A stretch of DNA of 64,000 bases, from assembly GCF_030247195.1 (NCBI RefSeq), contig NC_080671.1, positions 466,732,766 to 466,796,765 of the forward strand. Reading direction: 5' to 3'. Positions 23,625-33,309 of the stretch are shown piece by piece. This DNA is from Topomyia yanbarensis (lineage: Eukaryota > Arthropoda > Insecta > Diptera > Culicidae). The notes under the pieces are model-generated. The model was given only the letters and a program-made list of their open reading frames with translations, ran no database searches and was not told where the DNA came from. The position numbers and the translations under genes are program-made. How positions within the stretch are numbered: position 1 is the stretch's first letter; every line of letters starts with the position of its first letter.

Positions 23625-23720
23625 AGTAGAGCATTACAAAAAAAACACTCATTTTTGAAATCTCTAAGGCCTCCTATTGTGACAAATAGCAAAGTAATTT
23701 GTTCCCCCTTTTGTGTACTA
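23625..23720 (+). repeat. Partial copy of the 21.4-kb fold-back left arm
   Basis: GCATTACAAAAAAAACACTC, TTTTTGAAATCTCTAAGGCC and GTGACAAATAGCAAAGTAA parallel the left arm at 21388-21465. No right arm is present. 23720-23905 is AT-rich and unassigned. Confidence 0.55.
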
Positions 23721-23904
23721 TACTATATTGTTAGTTTTAAGATAACTATAAAATATTTTGTAAAATACTATTACTCCCTCTCTTGTATATCAAACTGAAT
23801 CCCTTGTTTTAAAATTTTTCATAAAAAAATCTTTTGGCCCTCTCTTGTATATTGAATCTTATTTCTAGTCTTAAGATAGCTGTAAACTTTCTTTTCTTTT
23901 GTAA

Positions 23905-25240
23905 AAAAACCTGTTTTAATCCACCTAGAAGTGCAATTGTGCCTTTCTCATTTCTCCAAACTATGATTTAATAGCTGGTTCGTACAATATAACATTATGG
24001 AAATGTCTTTCATTCTTATTACACTTGGTAAGTATATATAAGAGCACCTTTTTGCATTCATCGAGGTATCGGTTTGAATCGGAGTTTTCTATGTGATCGC
24101 ACTGTACAACCCGTAACTCCGGAGCTGGAAGTCGGATGGAGATTGAATTTAATATCAGTTTCCGGGGACGCAACATCTTTCATTTGAGACTAAGTTGATC
24201 AAATCGGTCAAGCCATTTTCGAGAAACCAATATAACCGTTATTCTGAATTTGGATGCTTCCGGATCCGTCGATGGTGGCCAGTGTGGCCAAAGAGACTTT
24301 GAATGACTGTTGGTGACCAAGATCTACAAATTAAACGACGCAATACTCAACTGCATATTTTGCCTTCCATTTTAGACTTGGTTTGAGAAAATCGGTTCAG
24401 TCATCACCGAAGAACCGATGTGACTTTATTTGTGGAATATGTCCGAAATTCCGGGCTTCCGGAATCGTCGATAGTGGACAATATATTCAAAGAATGTTTG
24501 ATTGGCAATCAGTGATCTAGATCTGCGATTAGAAGTAATTTGGTGACCATTTCAATAGTTTTTAGCCTCTGAGTTATTACGATTGTACCGATTTATATGG
24601 AAAATTTCAGAGTATCCTTACTAACACCCCGGTAACTCCGGAAGCAAGAGTCAGAACCAAATGAAATTCAGCAGCAGTCAATGGTATTACTGTATCTTTC
24701 ATTTGAAATCAAATTTGTAAAAATCGGTAGAGAATTCGTTGGGGAATGAGTGTGATATTAGCTTAGGAACTTGGCGGGTTCCCCGGGGCGTCATGAACCG
24801 TCATAGGTGGCCAATGTGGTCAAAGCTGCTTTGATTGATCATCAGTGATCCAGACACGCAAACTAGAGTAATGTTACATCAATTTTGATATGTTTTACAT
24901 CATTTGAACATCGTGGTGGTACCAGTTTATATGGGAATTTGATGTGTGACCGCACTCTTCAACCCGTAACTCTGGAACCGGAAGTCGGATTAACTGAAAA
25001 TTCAATAGCAGCTTATGGGAGCGTTATACCTTTCAGATGAAACTAAGTTTGCGAAAATCGGTTCAGCCATCTCTAAGAAAATTGTGTGAGTTTAAATGAC
25101 ACACACATACATACACACGCAGACATTTGCCGATCTCTACGAACTGAATCGAATGGTGTATGACACTCGCCCCTCCGGGCCTCGGTTAAAAAGTCGATTT
25201 TTACAGTGATTGCATAGCCTTTCTTTATATGAGAAAGGAA
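23905..25240 (-). repeat. GCCTTTCT repeat family, most complete copy
   Basis: In minus orientation it begins with the hairpin near 25240, passes the core CGAGGCCCGGAGGGGCGAG, a TGTG/TATG tract, and four modules (AGATGGCTGAACCGATTTT and variants), and ends with GAGAAAGGCACAATTG and CTAGGTGGATTAAAACAGG at 23910. It is about 1.33 kb, with both ends present. It is nearly identical to 9943-10517 plus 11330-11790 in inverted orientation, and serves as the reference for the deletion in copy 1. No open frame is conserved along it. Confidence 0.8.
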
Positions 25241-25306
25241 AAAAGTTGAACGATATCGTGCATTTAAAAAACTTGAACACTCGTCATTTTTCATTCAGTT
25301 GTCAAA

Positions 25307-26220
25307 ATGGCGTCTAAGCAAGAGTAATAGCATATAAAAATTTTGTACGCCCTCAGAAAAATTCACAATTCCACTCGATTCGGTAAAATCGTGACAAACA
25401 TTTATAAAGAATTCGGTGAACATCTAACCTCTGCTAGGAAATCAAGAGAAACCCGAAATCCGAATTTCGCAGTAACCGGAAGAAGAGTGACCAGCAAATT
25501 CAAACGTAACATTACATTTTGAGATGACGGTCACAAATTGGGGATATCACACACAACACTACAAAGAGCAAAAAACAAACCGTGCTGTCAACGCACACCC
25601 AATCGAGATGACAAAAGAAAGACCACGGCTAAAACATGAGTACGACAAATGTACATAACATAGTTGTACAAGTTTTAATGAGTTGTAATGAACGATGAAA
25701 CATATGCCAAAGCGGATTTTAAGAAATTGCCAGTTCTCAAAGTTTTCGACAAAATACTTGGTTTGGCCAGCGATTTGTACATGTGAGTTGTTCCGTGCTG
25801 TTTAGGACAGACTTAACTTGCCGCTTGCTTACAGGAAAATGGCTCGGGAATAGCATACCTTTAACAACATGCAATTGGTGCCCAAGAACAAAAATCCACC
25901 AAATTCGCCAGAGTTGCGTCCAAATTAAAAATATTGGATAATCGTTAAGCGGTACCTCAAGAAAATTCCGAATATAGTTGGGAATGAAAAAAATGAAGCT
26001 AAATTGGCGTTCAACATCATATGAAGAGGATACAACAGGGGTACCTGATGAAAGTCATGATATTCAAAGCCCACCAATAAGCATTGGGACATCAGAAGCC
26101 CAATCACATGATTTCTTTTGTATTTTGTAGTCACTGGACTTCAAAAAGAAGAACGAATACTAGAGGCTACAAAAATAGAACTAACTAATACAAACCTAAC
26201 GAGGGAATGCTTTCGAAGGT
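25307..26220 (+). pseudogene. Tc1-like (IS630-Tc1-mariner) transposase relic
   Basis: From ATG at 25307 the frame opens as Met-Ala-Ser-Lys-Gln-Glu and then hits stops, with N-terminal DNA-binding-like pieces FGKIVTNIYKEFGEH and TGRRVTSKFKRNI following in shifted frames. The catalytic core is visible: NDETYAKADFKKLP (25688-25730), which contains the first Asp, and KNKNPPNSPELRP (about 25888-25926) before KYWIIVKRYLKKIP. In the second motif the third catalytic acidic position, normally Glu after RPI or RPN, is a TAA stop. The 3' tail is shared with 28500-28575. The gene is dead. Confidence 0.8.
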
Positions 26221-26289
26221 ATGATAAAAGAGCGAGGATTGGAACGAGTTTAGCTTTTCGGTGAGACAGTGGTGGAGATATCAGACTGA

Positions 26290-26745
26290 AGATTGAAGTG
26301 AAGCAAGTTGAACTGATCATAAATACGTCAAAGACAAAATACGTGAGAGCAAGAGGTTCGAAGGAATAAACTTTAAGCCTACCACCGAGTATATATCGAT
26401 TGATGGGAACGATATCGAGGTGATTGATGGGTTCGTGTATTTGGGCTCAATAGTGACCGTCGATAACGAAACCAACAGAGAAATTCAAAGTTTTCTGGCA
26501 AGTATTCGTGCTTACTTTCGGCTTCGAAAAACCGTTCGGTCGAACGAAGTACACTACCGCACGAAGTTAACCATCTACGAAACGCTCATAAGTCCGCGCT
26601 CTTAGTGTCTCCGAACGGAACGTGTTGTTAACAGTCTACGGTAGGCGTCTTCGGTGGGTTGGGCATGTGGTCAGAATAACGAACGACAACCCAGGTAAAA
26701 TGATTTTCGACGGCGATGGCGTCGGGTGGTAAGAACGGTCACTGT
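26290..26745 (+). pseudogene. RTE-like RT C-terminal relic, second copy
   Basis: Decayed frames give FVYLGSIVTVDNETNREIQ (26429-26490), LASIRAYFRLRKTVRSNEV, RTKLTIYETLIS and, after a deletion, RRLRWVGHVVRI and PGKMIFDGDG (26645-26725). The order is that of the relic at 14541-15064, but this copy keeps the WVGHV region and lacks the YGHETW segment. Stops and frameshifts are frequent. Confidence 0.75.
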
Positions 26746-27870
26746 TTCCATTTTTTGATCTTATAGAAATATGCTGTAAGCTGACTAAACTTGACCACCA
26801 TTTTATTCTGCTGTATAAGCTTGACGAAATTTTTGCTCAAATAAAAAAGCGAACGCTTGGCATGTGAAAACTCATTTGCAATTAGGTATAAAAAATACAT
26901 ATATACTTTTATAAGTTATTACATACATGTATACTTCAATTGTCCAATGATAATATTTGCCTTGAAGAACAGCTCATGAAATGAAGAATGATCAATTTTA
27001 ATATTATTCTTTCAACGAATATATAAATATGGCAGTTTCTACTGTTATTCAGCACAATGATTATATTCTTTTTGCCACCAAAGATAAAACTACGCAAACT
27101 GTTTGATGCGGGAGCGAATTTTCCATGTGCTGTGACAAGTTGCCGAAACAAAGTGCCGTCGCAAAAGTAACATCATACTTAGCCAACCCAAAACACTGCA
27201 AGCTTTCATAAGTTCCAAAAATAAAATGTTGTTCACAACCGAACCAGCTTAATGCTGAAGTCTCTAAAATATATACATGAACAACATTTTGTTGTTTATT
27301 ATTGTGCATTATTCATCAACATTTGGTTACAATTGTAATGGTAATATATCTAATAATCTTGAAATGTGTTTTAACCAATATTGTTCGTTTAATTGAAGGT
27401 ATCTCCCACCCTACTTTGGAAAAAGGATGAAAATTCCACACCTCTAACGACCAATTTCTTCACTGGATGAAAATTACTGAAAACTAGTTTTTGGGTGGCT
27501 CATCAGACTACCCTATAGGTGTCGTGGAGTTGGAGGTTCAGAAGGGTATAAGATCCAGGATTCGTGTACATGTAAAGCATAGTTTATTAGGTAGTTGTTC
27601 AGTTAGTATTCGAGTACATGATCACCCAAAAAAGAAAAGATCTTGTTTCAAGTTTTTTCAACCTCTCGGTAGCCGGTTACCAAGAATACCATATTTTTCT
27701 AAACAAAAGCAATTTGAACTCCAAACAGTTGAACGTGAGAGTATTGCCTATAAAAGCTGATCTTGTCTGAGTAAATGACCGGATCAACACCTAGCAGTAT
27801 CTACAATGTGCCATAGTATCACGGCGCATATCAGCACAAACCTTTCAATGCTATAGTGAAATAAATAAAA
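26746..27870. other. Intergenic, no gene supported
   Basis: A plus-strand frame of about 90 codons at 27491-27760 (basic, no recognisable domain) and minus-strand frames near 27061-27309 are the only open stretches. TATAAAAG occurs at 27749 without other promoter support. Confidence 0.3.
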
Positions 27871-27872
27871 TA

Positions 27873-28302
27873 CAGTAAAGACCCGTTTTTATCAGCTCCT
27901 TGGTGAATTTTAGGCTGATAAAACCGGGACATTGATAAAATCGGGATATATATTTTTCTTTCTGTTTTAAGAAACTGAAGCTCTTAAAATATTCTTCTTT
28001 GGTCCCTAGATATAGCCTCATAACCTGTCTTGATTATTTAGCTTAAACTTCTCTTAAGGGGGTCTGACAGCGCAAATTTTTTTAAAAAAAGTTTTTTTTT
28101 GCATATTTCATATCTCTAAGGTGAGAAAAATATGCTTAAGAAAGGATTTACTCGGATTCAACTTGGTTCATCTGCTAGAGCCCATCAAACTATCAATTTT
28201 CATATAAAGCTGATAAAATCGGGTCGAAAAGCTGATAAAATCGGGGTTAGATAGAATCGGGGGCTGATAAAATCGGGTGATGATAAAATCGGGTCTTCAC
28301 TG
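27873..28302. mobile_element. MITE with CAGT(G/A)AAGACCCG termini and subterminal repeats
   Basis: CAGTAAAGACCCG (27873) and CGGGTCTTCACTG (28290-28302) are inverted ends flanked by TA on both sides, as in Tc1/mariner-type elements. The word CTGATAAAA(T/C)CGGG or a close variant occurs several times near both ends (27910-27950 and 28205-28295), like repeated transposase-binding sites. About 430 bp, non-coding. Confidence 0.8.
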
Positions 28303-28324
28303 TATATAATCCAACAACGTACAA

Positions 28325-28620
28325 GACAAGGACCCAAACTCTTCAAACTTGCCAGATGCGCCCAAATGAAAAATATTTGGCAATCGTTAGGACCCTCAAG
28401 AAAACTCAGAAACTAGTCGGAAATGAGAAACAATTGAAAGGAAATTGGCATTTGGCATCAACTAACAGAGGTACAATATGTGCTCGACAATACGAAATAG
28501 CGACGTCGGATCTTTATAAAGAAGCACGAATACCAGAGGCCACAAAATTCGAACTATGTCCATATATTTCGAGGATTAAGAACCCTGATATCGTCATACC
28601 AAACTTAACATTTTCATCGT
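28325..28620 (+). pseudogene. Tc1-like transposase C-terminal fragment
   Basis: The frame from 28356 reads MRPNEKYLAIVRTLKKTQKL, preceded in another frame by DPNSSNLPD. It matches the third catalytic motif and C-terminus of the relic at 25307-26220, and here the acidic Glu is retained (RPNEKY). The shared tail AAGAAGCACGAATACCAGAGG continues to about 28575. The rest of the transposase is absent; the MITE at 27873-28302 lies immediately upstream. Confidence 0.7.
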
Positions 28621-28699
28621 GAAGTTTGACATGTTTTACCATAAACGTACTCCGAACATTTTAACTTACGAGCGCTACTTGTTGTGCTCAAATCAGCTT

Positions 28700-29115
28700 G
28701 AAAAAATTCTCAGACAAAAATTCAAATTAATCGTGTGATTATTTTTTATTATTTTCGTGGAAAATTTAGTCAAAAATAGCGGTGGTGGAGCGAGTTCAAT
28801 CATGGACGCTTTTCGATCAAGAACGAGTTTCTTGAAGATTAGTTGTTCCAGAAAACATCAATGTTGAGCGTAATCTGGTACTGGATGATGTGACACACCG
28901 TGAGTTAAGGGCATCTTTAGGTATTGCTGCGATAGCAGCAACATTGTTTTACAAGAAAACTTGGACGTGAAAAAATATACTCGCGTTGGATCTCACATAA
29001 TTTAACAATCGCACAAAAAGTGCTCGTTTCGATGGTGCAAAGAAAAAAGCAAGTAAAGCAATCTTGGTGCTTAGAGGTTGGTTTATAACATCAATGCAGG
29101 TGACGAATCATGGAC
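28700..29115 (+). pseudogene. mariner transposase relic cut short by an A-rich tract
   Basis: Frames show VERNLVLDDVTHRELRASLG (28863 onward), which resembles the helix-turn-helix region of mariner transposases, then SRWISHNLTIAQK in a shifted frame (about 28993-29030) matching the ARW-PH-LT-AQK block. INAGDESWTQK (29088-29120) carries the GDESW first-Asp catalytic motif. The similarity stops right there, where low-complexity purine DNA begins. N-terminal and C-terminal halves are missing. Confidence 0.75.
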
Positions 29116-29990
29116 ACAAAAATCAGAAATAAGAAACGGAAAAAACAGAGAAAACAAGAAGAGATAAGAAAAAAATAAAATCAAAAAAGAAAAGCATGAC
29201 AATAGAAAAAAGGAAAGATAAGAGAAGAAAAAATAAGAAAGAGAAAAAATAAATAAAAATAAACAAAAAACCTGGTTTGAAACGATAAATGATAAAAACG
29301 AAGAAAAATGGAAAAAAAGGACAACATAGGAAGAGAAAGAAGAAAAAAAGAAAAGTAACATACGAGAATTAATAAATAAATCATTGAACGGAAAAACAAG
29401 GAAAAAAACTACGAAATAAATGTAGAGAGAAAAATGAACTAATTAAAATGAAGAAATGAAAAAAGCGAAAAAAAATCCAGATAAAAAGGTAAATGATAAA
29501 AGAAGAAAAAAGAGAAAAACGATTTTAAAAATTTAAAGCAAGAAGAAAAATTGGGGAAAAAGAAAAGCGAAGAATGAAAAAGGAATACAGAACATCAAAA
29601 TGAAAAAATAGGAACGAGCCAGAAAAGGGAAAGAAAAAACGGATAAAAGAAGAAAAGGTGAAAGAAAAGGAAAAAAATGATAGATGTTCTCTAAAGGAAA
29701 AAGGAAAATAGAAATAAAGAACATAATTAATAAAAACGAAATATGAAAAAATAAAAATAGAAAAAAGCCAAAGTAAATTAAAAAAAAGGACAAAAAAAAA
29801 TAAAAAAAACCAGAAAAACGTAGGCAGTATATAAGAGAAAAATAAAAAGGCGGAAAAAGAAAATAAAAAGAAAACAAGAAAATAAAAAGAAAAAAATAAT
29901 GAAAAGGAAAAAAGAAACAAGAGATTGAAGAAAAAAGAAAATATGGAAAAAAGAAAGAAAATGGAAACAAGAGCGAGGGAAGTGCTATTG
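29116..29990. repeat. A-rich purine tract
   Basis: About 875 bp of AAAAAGAAAAG-type sequence. On the minus strand it is compositionally like the T-rich tracts elsewhere in the window. The long Phe/Ser/Leu frames on the minus strand are artefacts of this. Confidence 0.8.
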
Positions 29991-30481
29991 GATAGGTATT
30001 AAATTTAAAATATATAGTGTTGCATAGAGTGCTCAAAGTGTACTAACATGTGAGGAATTCCACTAACATCCGTCCGAAAATAATTAAAATCCTGATCGAC
30101 CATCTTGGATTCCTATGAAACTTTACACATTTCATCGGCATGGAAGACTAAACATTTTCCACAATCAGTAAGATTATTTTGACTCAAGAGCAATTTTTCA
30201 AAAGGGCGTAAACATTTCTAGGCGCATTAATTTCATTTTTTTTTGTTCGATTACTGTATTTTAAATCAAAATGCTATTAACAAAAAATTTTCTGAATTGT
30301 AGTAGTTCTCGAGATATTTCAAATTTTGTTTTAACAACATAATTCTGTTGTTTTATTACGACCTTTCAGAAGTTATTCGCGTTTCTCCAATAACTTTTTC
30401 AAAAGGCCCATAACATTTCATATAACATATATCGCCTCATTTCGGGTTAGAGAAATCTCAGAAAAAATTAAGATCTCGTAT
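29991..30481. other. Intergenic, nothing recognised
   Basis: AT-rich DNA with no supported feature. Confidence 0.4.
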
Positions 30482-30489
30482 ATGTGCAC

Positions 30490-32226
30490 TAGGGTGTCCC
30501 AAAATGACATCATGTTAAAAAAGTCATCGGGCTCACTTCTTAAATGAAAGGTTAGGGTAGCAAGACCACTTTCTTCTTCGGAGTGAGCTTGTTAAAATGC
30601 TCCCTACTACTGGCGAATTTTGATTTTTTGTAAAGTGGGCCGATTTTGGGTAAAATTTTAAATTCATGCTTGTTGAAGTGCTCCTGAACTGTCTTAGATT
30701 TTTTTCAGCATTTTTTTATTTTTCTGGAGAAGTTTGGTTAGCTAGTTAGTACAAATTGTGGATTATAGGACTCTGCTGCTCCTTTAAAACTTGGTAAAAG
30801 TGTAATTTTTGGTGTTTTTCATTAGTTTTTCTTCAAAACCGGGTATCTACAAAATTTTAAAAGTACAGGAAACACTTCAAATAGTTGAGCCAAATATAGG
30901 GGCGTAGTTTTGCTGAAGAAAGTGTATAGCTACGGCTAATGGGGTATGATTTATATAAGTTTTTGTTATTTAACCTTAGACATTTTTAGCAATTAATCAA
31001 AAATAATGTTTCAAAAAATAAAATAATTCAAATATACTTAGACCACATATTGTTTTTTGGGAAATAGAAGGAAAATGATTTAAAACGGCGTTTTCTGTTT
31101 GTCTTTAGTGCGTCAGGATCGAATTTGATGAGAATTTTATGAATTGTTGTACCATCAATTATAAAAATAATGATATCTTTACTAATGGTGCCAAGTTCTG
31201 AAAAGTTAATTCTCCACAATTACTTCTTGGAGGCTTATTCACCACTATTATTGTACGAGAAGATGCGCTGTATTCTGTTGTAAAACTTTTTCGAAAATAC
31301 AAAGCCTTCAAAATTGACTATTTCGGAATTGCGTGATCTAAAACGTTTTTTAACATGCACCCTACCCTTCTGTGTTTTTTTCACTCTAGGGTACCTAACA
31401 TCAAAATGAGACTTTATATACTAAATTTGAATACGTTAATCAATTCGGCATACAAATATACGCCATAACTTGTCACTAACTCGACATATTTGTTTAATTT
31501 TCATGATTTTCAACCCCACTAGGTGGTTATTAATATACTAAATAATTTTTAAAAAAAAATCGTCAAATACTCATAAAAACCGATGCTGATGTAGTAGAGA
31601 CAAGCAGAAAACGCCATTTTTCATCATTTCCTTCCTATTTTGCGAAAAACAAAACGCGGACTAAGCACACTGAAATTGTTTTATTTTGTAGAATAATGTT
31701 ATTATTTATGAATAGCTGAAAATATCAAAAGGTTATCTAGCAAAAACTTAAATAACTCATACCCCATTAGCCGTAGCTATACACTTTCTTCAGCAAAACT
31801 ACGCCCCTACATGTGGCTCAACTATTTGATGTTTTCTATACTTTTAAAATTTTGTAGATACCCAATTTTGAAGAAAAACTAATGAAAATCACCAAAAATT
31901 AAACTTTTCACCAAGTTTTAAAGGCTCTACCGCTCTCTTAATCCACAATTTGTACAAACTAACTAACCAAACTTCTCCATTTGGATCTCCAGAAAAATAA
32001 AAAAATACTGAAAAAAATCGAAGACAGTTCAGGAAAACTTCAACAAGCATGAAATTGAAATTTTACCTAAAATCGGCCCATTTTACAAAAAATCAAAATT
32101 CGCCACTAGTAGGGAGCGTTTTAACAAATTCACTCCGAAGAAGAAAGTGGTCCTGATACCCTAACCTTTCATTTAAGAAGTGAGCCCGATGACTTTTTTA
32201 ACATGATGTCATTTTGGGACACCATA
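30490..32226. mobile_element. Large fold-back hAT-like element, arms about 640 bp
   Basis: Inverted arms (30490-31135 and about 31565-32226) align over almost their whole length. Shared words include GTCATCGGGCTCACTTCTTAA at the tips, GCCGTAGCTATACACTTTCT in the middle and GGCGTTTTCTG near the inner ends. The termini are TAGGGTGTCCC and, on the other strand, TATGGTGTCCC. A perfect 8-bp target duplication, ATGTGCAC, lies at 30482-30489 and 32227-32234. The spacer of about 430 bp is unrelated to the arms and has no transposase. Confidence 0.9.
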
Positions 32227-32234
32227 ATGTGCAC

Positions 32235-32805
32235 CCATAAAGTACATTTTCGTTTAGAAGACTGCACCTAGTAGCTGAGCTCTGATCTCCTTCGACGAAT
32301 ACCAAAGCGGATTTCATGAAAGACATCTAACAATTCCTTCGCGACAAATGCTTGATAAATTTTGCGAATACATTTGGTGTTCGTGGATTTCAAGGTAACG
32401 TACGATTCAGTGAAACGAAATGAACTGACAGATAACAATGATTTAAAAACCAGTTGTTCAAAATATATTACACGACAAAAAAGAGAAATGCGAGAATTAT
32501 GAATAGGAAAAGGAATGAAATAAATTATGCAAATCAATACTAATTAATTTAAAGGGATAAAATTGGTGGACGTGTACTTTTTTCACAGACACATCGCCCT
32601 TCATTCGAACTAAATTTATCTAATTCCATAGCAAAACCAGATGAACTATGCCTTCAAAATTACCCAGTCTAAATAAAGGAAACAGAGCAATAACATAGCG
32701 TTTGTGGTGCTCTGAACCTTCAACGTTTGTTTTTTTCGTTTGTTTGTCTCTCTATTTAGCGTATCCAGAACAGAACGAGTAAGTTTCAATCAAATTTTCG
32801 CTTAC
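32235..32805 (-). other. Intron side of the predicted exon; otherwise unassigned
   Basis: If the splice donor at 32801-32805 is used, this DNA is the start of the first intron of the minus-strand gene. No second exon is recognisable anywhere to its left, so the gene probably continues outside the window or in very short exons. Confidence 0.4.
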
Positions 32806-33056
32806 CGTAGTCGTGCACCGGACAGATGTGTGAATGCTGCGACGCCGGTCCATAATCGGGATGTGGCAGGTAGAACGAATGCTCAGGATAGTATTCCGGC
32901 GAGTACTGAGTGGTTAGAAAGATGTTATGTCCATTTACGTGACCATGGTGATGGGGAGGCGTCTGTAGATGCTGATGCGGATGATGCTGGGAAGACGGTT
33001 GTGGTTGTGGTTGGGGTGAAAGCTGCTGTTGCTGCTGTGGTTGTTGTGGCGAGTGT

Positions 33057-33094
<38 letters not shown>

Positions 33095-33214
33095 ATGGCT
33101 GTCCGAGGAGGACGACAACGAGGAAGTGGAAGACGTTGGTGTTTGTGCTTGACTTATGTGGTGATTTAGATGAGCTGGTGATTCCGGAGAGGTTGAAACA
33201 GCTCGGCGTACCAT
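32806..33214 (-). CDS. First coding exon of a Gln/His/Pro-rich protein, probably a regulatory factor
   Basis: The minus-strand frame from ATG at 33214 (context GTGAACATGG, a good eukaryotic start) encodes about 136 residues. It contains a Ser/Thr-rich part (SSTSSLSSSSD), a run of 13 Gln encoded by mixed CAG and CAA, QQPQQQQQ, a QPQPQP stretch and a His-rich part (HHPHQH, HHHGHVNGH). It then passes into an ordered-looking tail with SPEYYPEHSFYLPHPDYGP and HICPVHDY. Directly after the Tyr codon and one G comes GTAAGCG (donor at 32801-32805), and the frame stops seven codons later, so this looks like an exon, phase 1. A possible upstream ATG at 33313 would overlap the promoter. Poly-Gln and poly-His tracts are typical of insect transcription factors, but I cannot name the gene. 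The antisense Val/Ala-rich frame is a shadow. Confidence 0.6.
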
Positions 33215-33277
33215 GTTCACTGGCCGTACGTGGACAGTTTTTTTTCCGGTTGGTTTGTTTTTCTTATCCTGTTTCAC

Positions 33278-33309
33278 ACTTGAATTTTCACTGATTTCTT
33301 TTATATAAA
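33278..33309 (-). promoter_or_regulatory. Candidate TATA box and initiator for the Gln-rich exon
   Basis: On the minus strand TTATATAAAA (33299-33308) lies about 25 bp upstream of TTCAAGT (33284-33278), a reasonable insect initiator with +1 A at 33281. The predicted leader to the ATG at 33214 would be about 67 nt. Spacing fits a TATA/Inr core promoter; there is no transcript evidence. Confidence 0.4.

Noticed and set aside
27491..27760. LTR or gag gene around the 89-codon frame with TATAAAAG
   Set aside because: No matching second LTR, primer-binding site or gag motif could be found.
29083..30036. Hydrophobic Phe-rich frames on the minus strand, up to 167 codons
   Set aside because: Composition artefact of the A-rich tract; no motif and two overlapping frames.
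32740..33294. Plus-strand frame of 184 codons
   Set aside because: Antisense shadow of the poly-Gln exon, giving Val/Ala repeats; the minus strand has the better start, donor and promoter.
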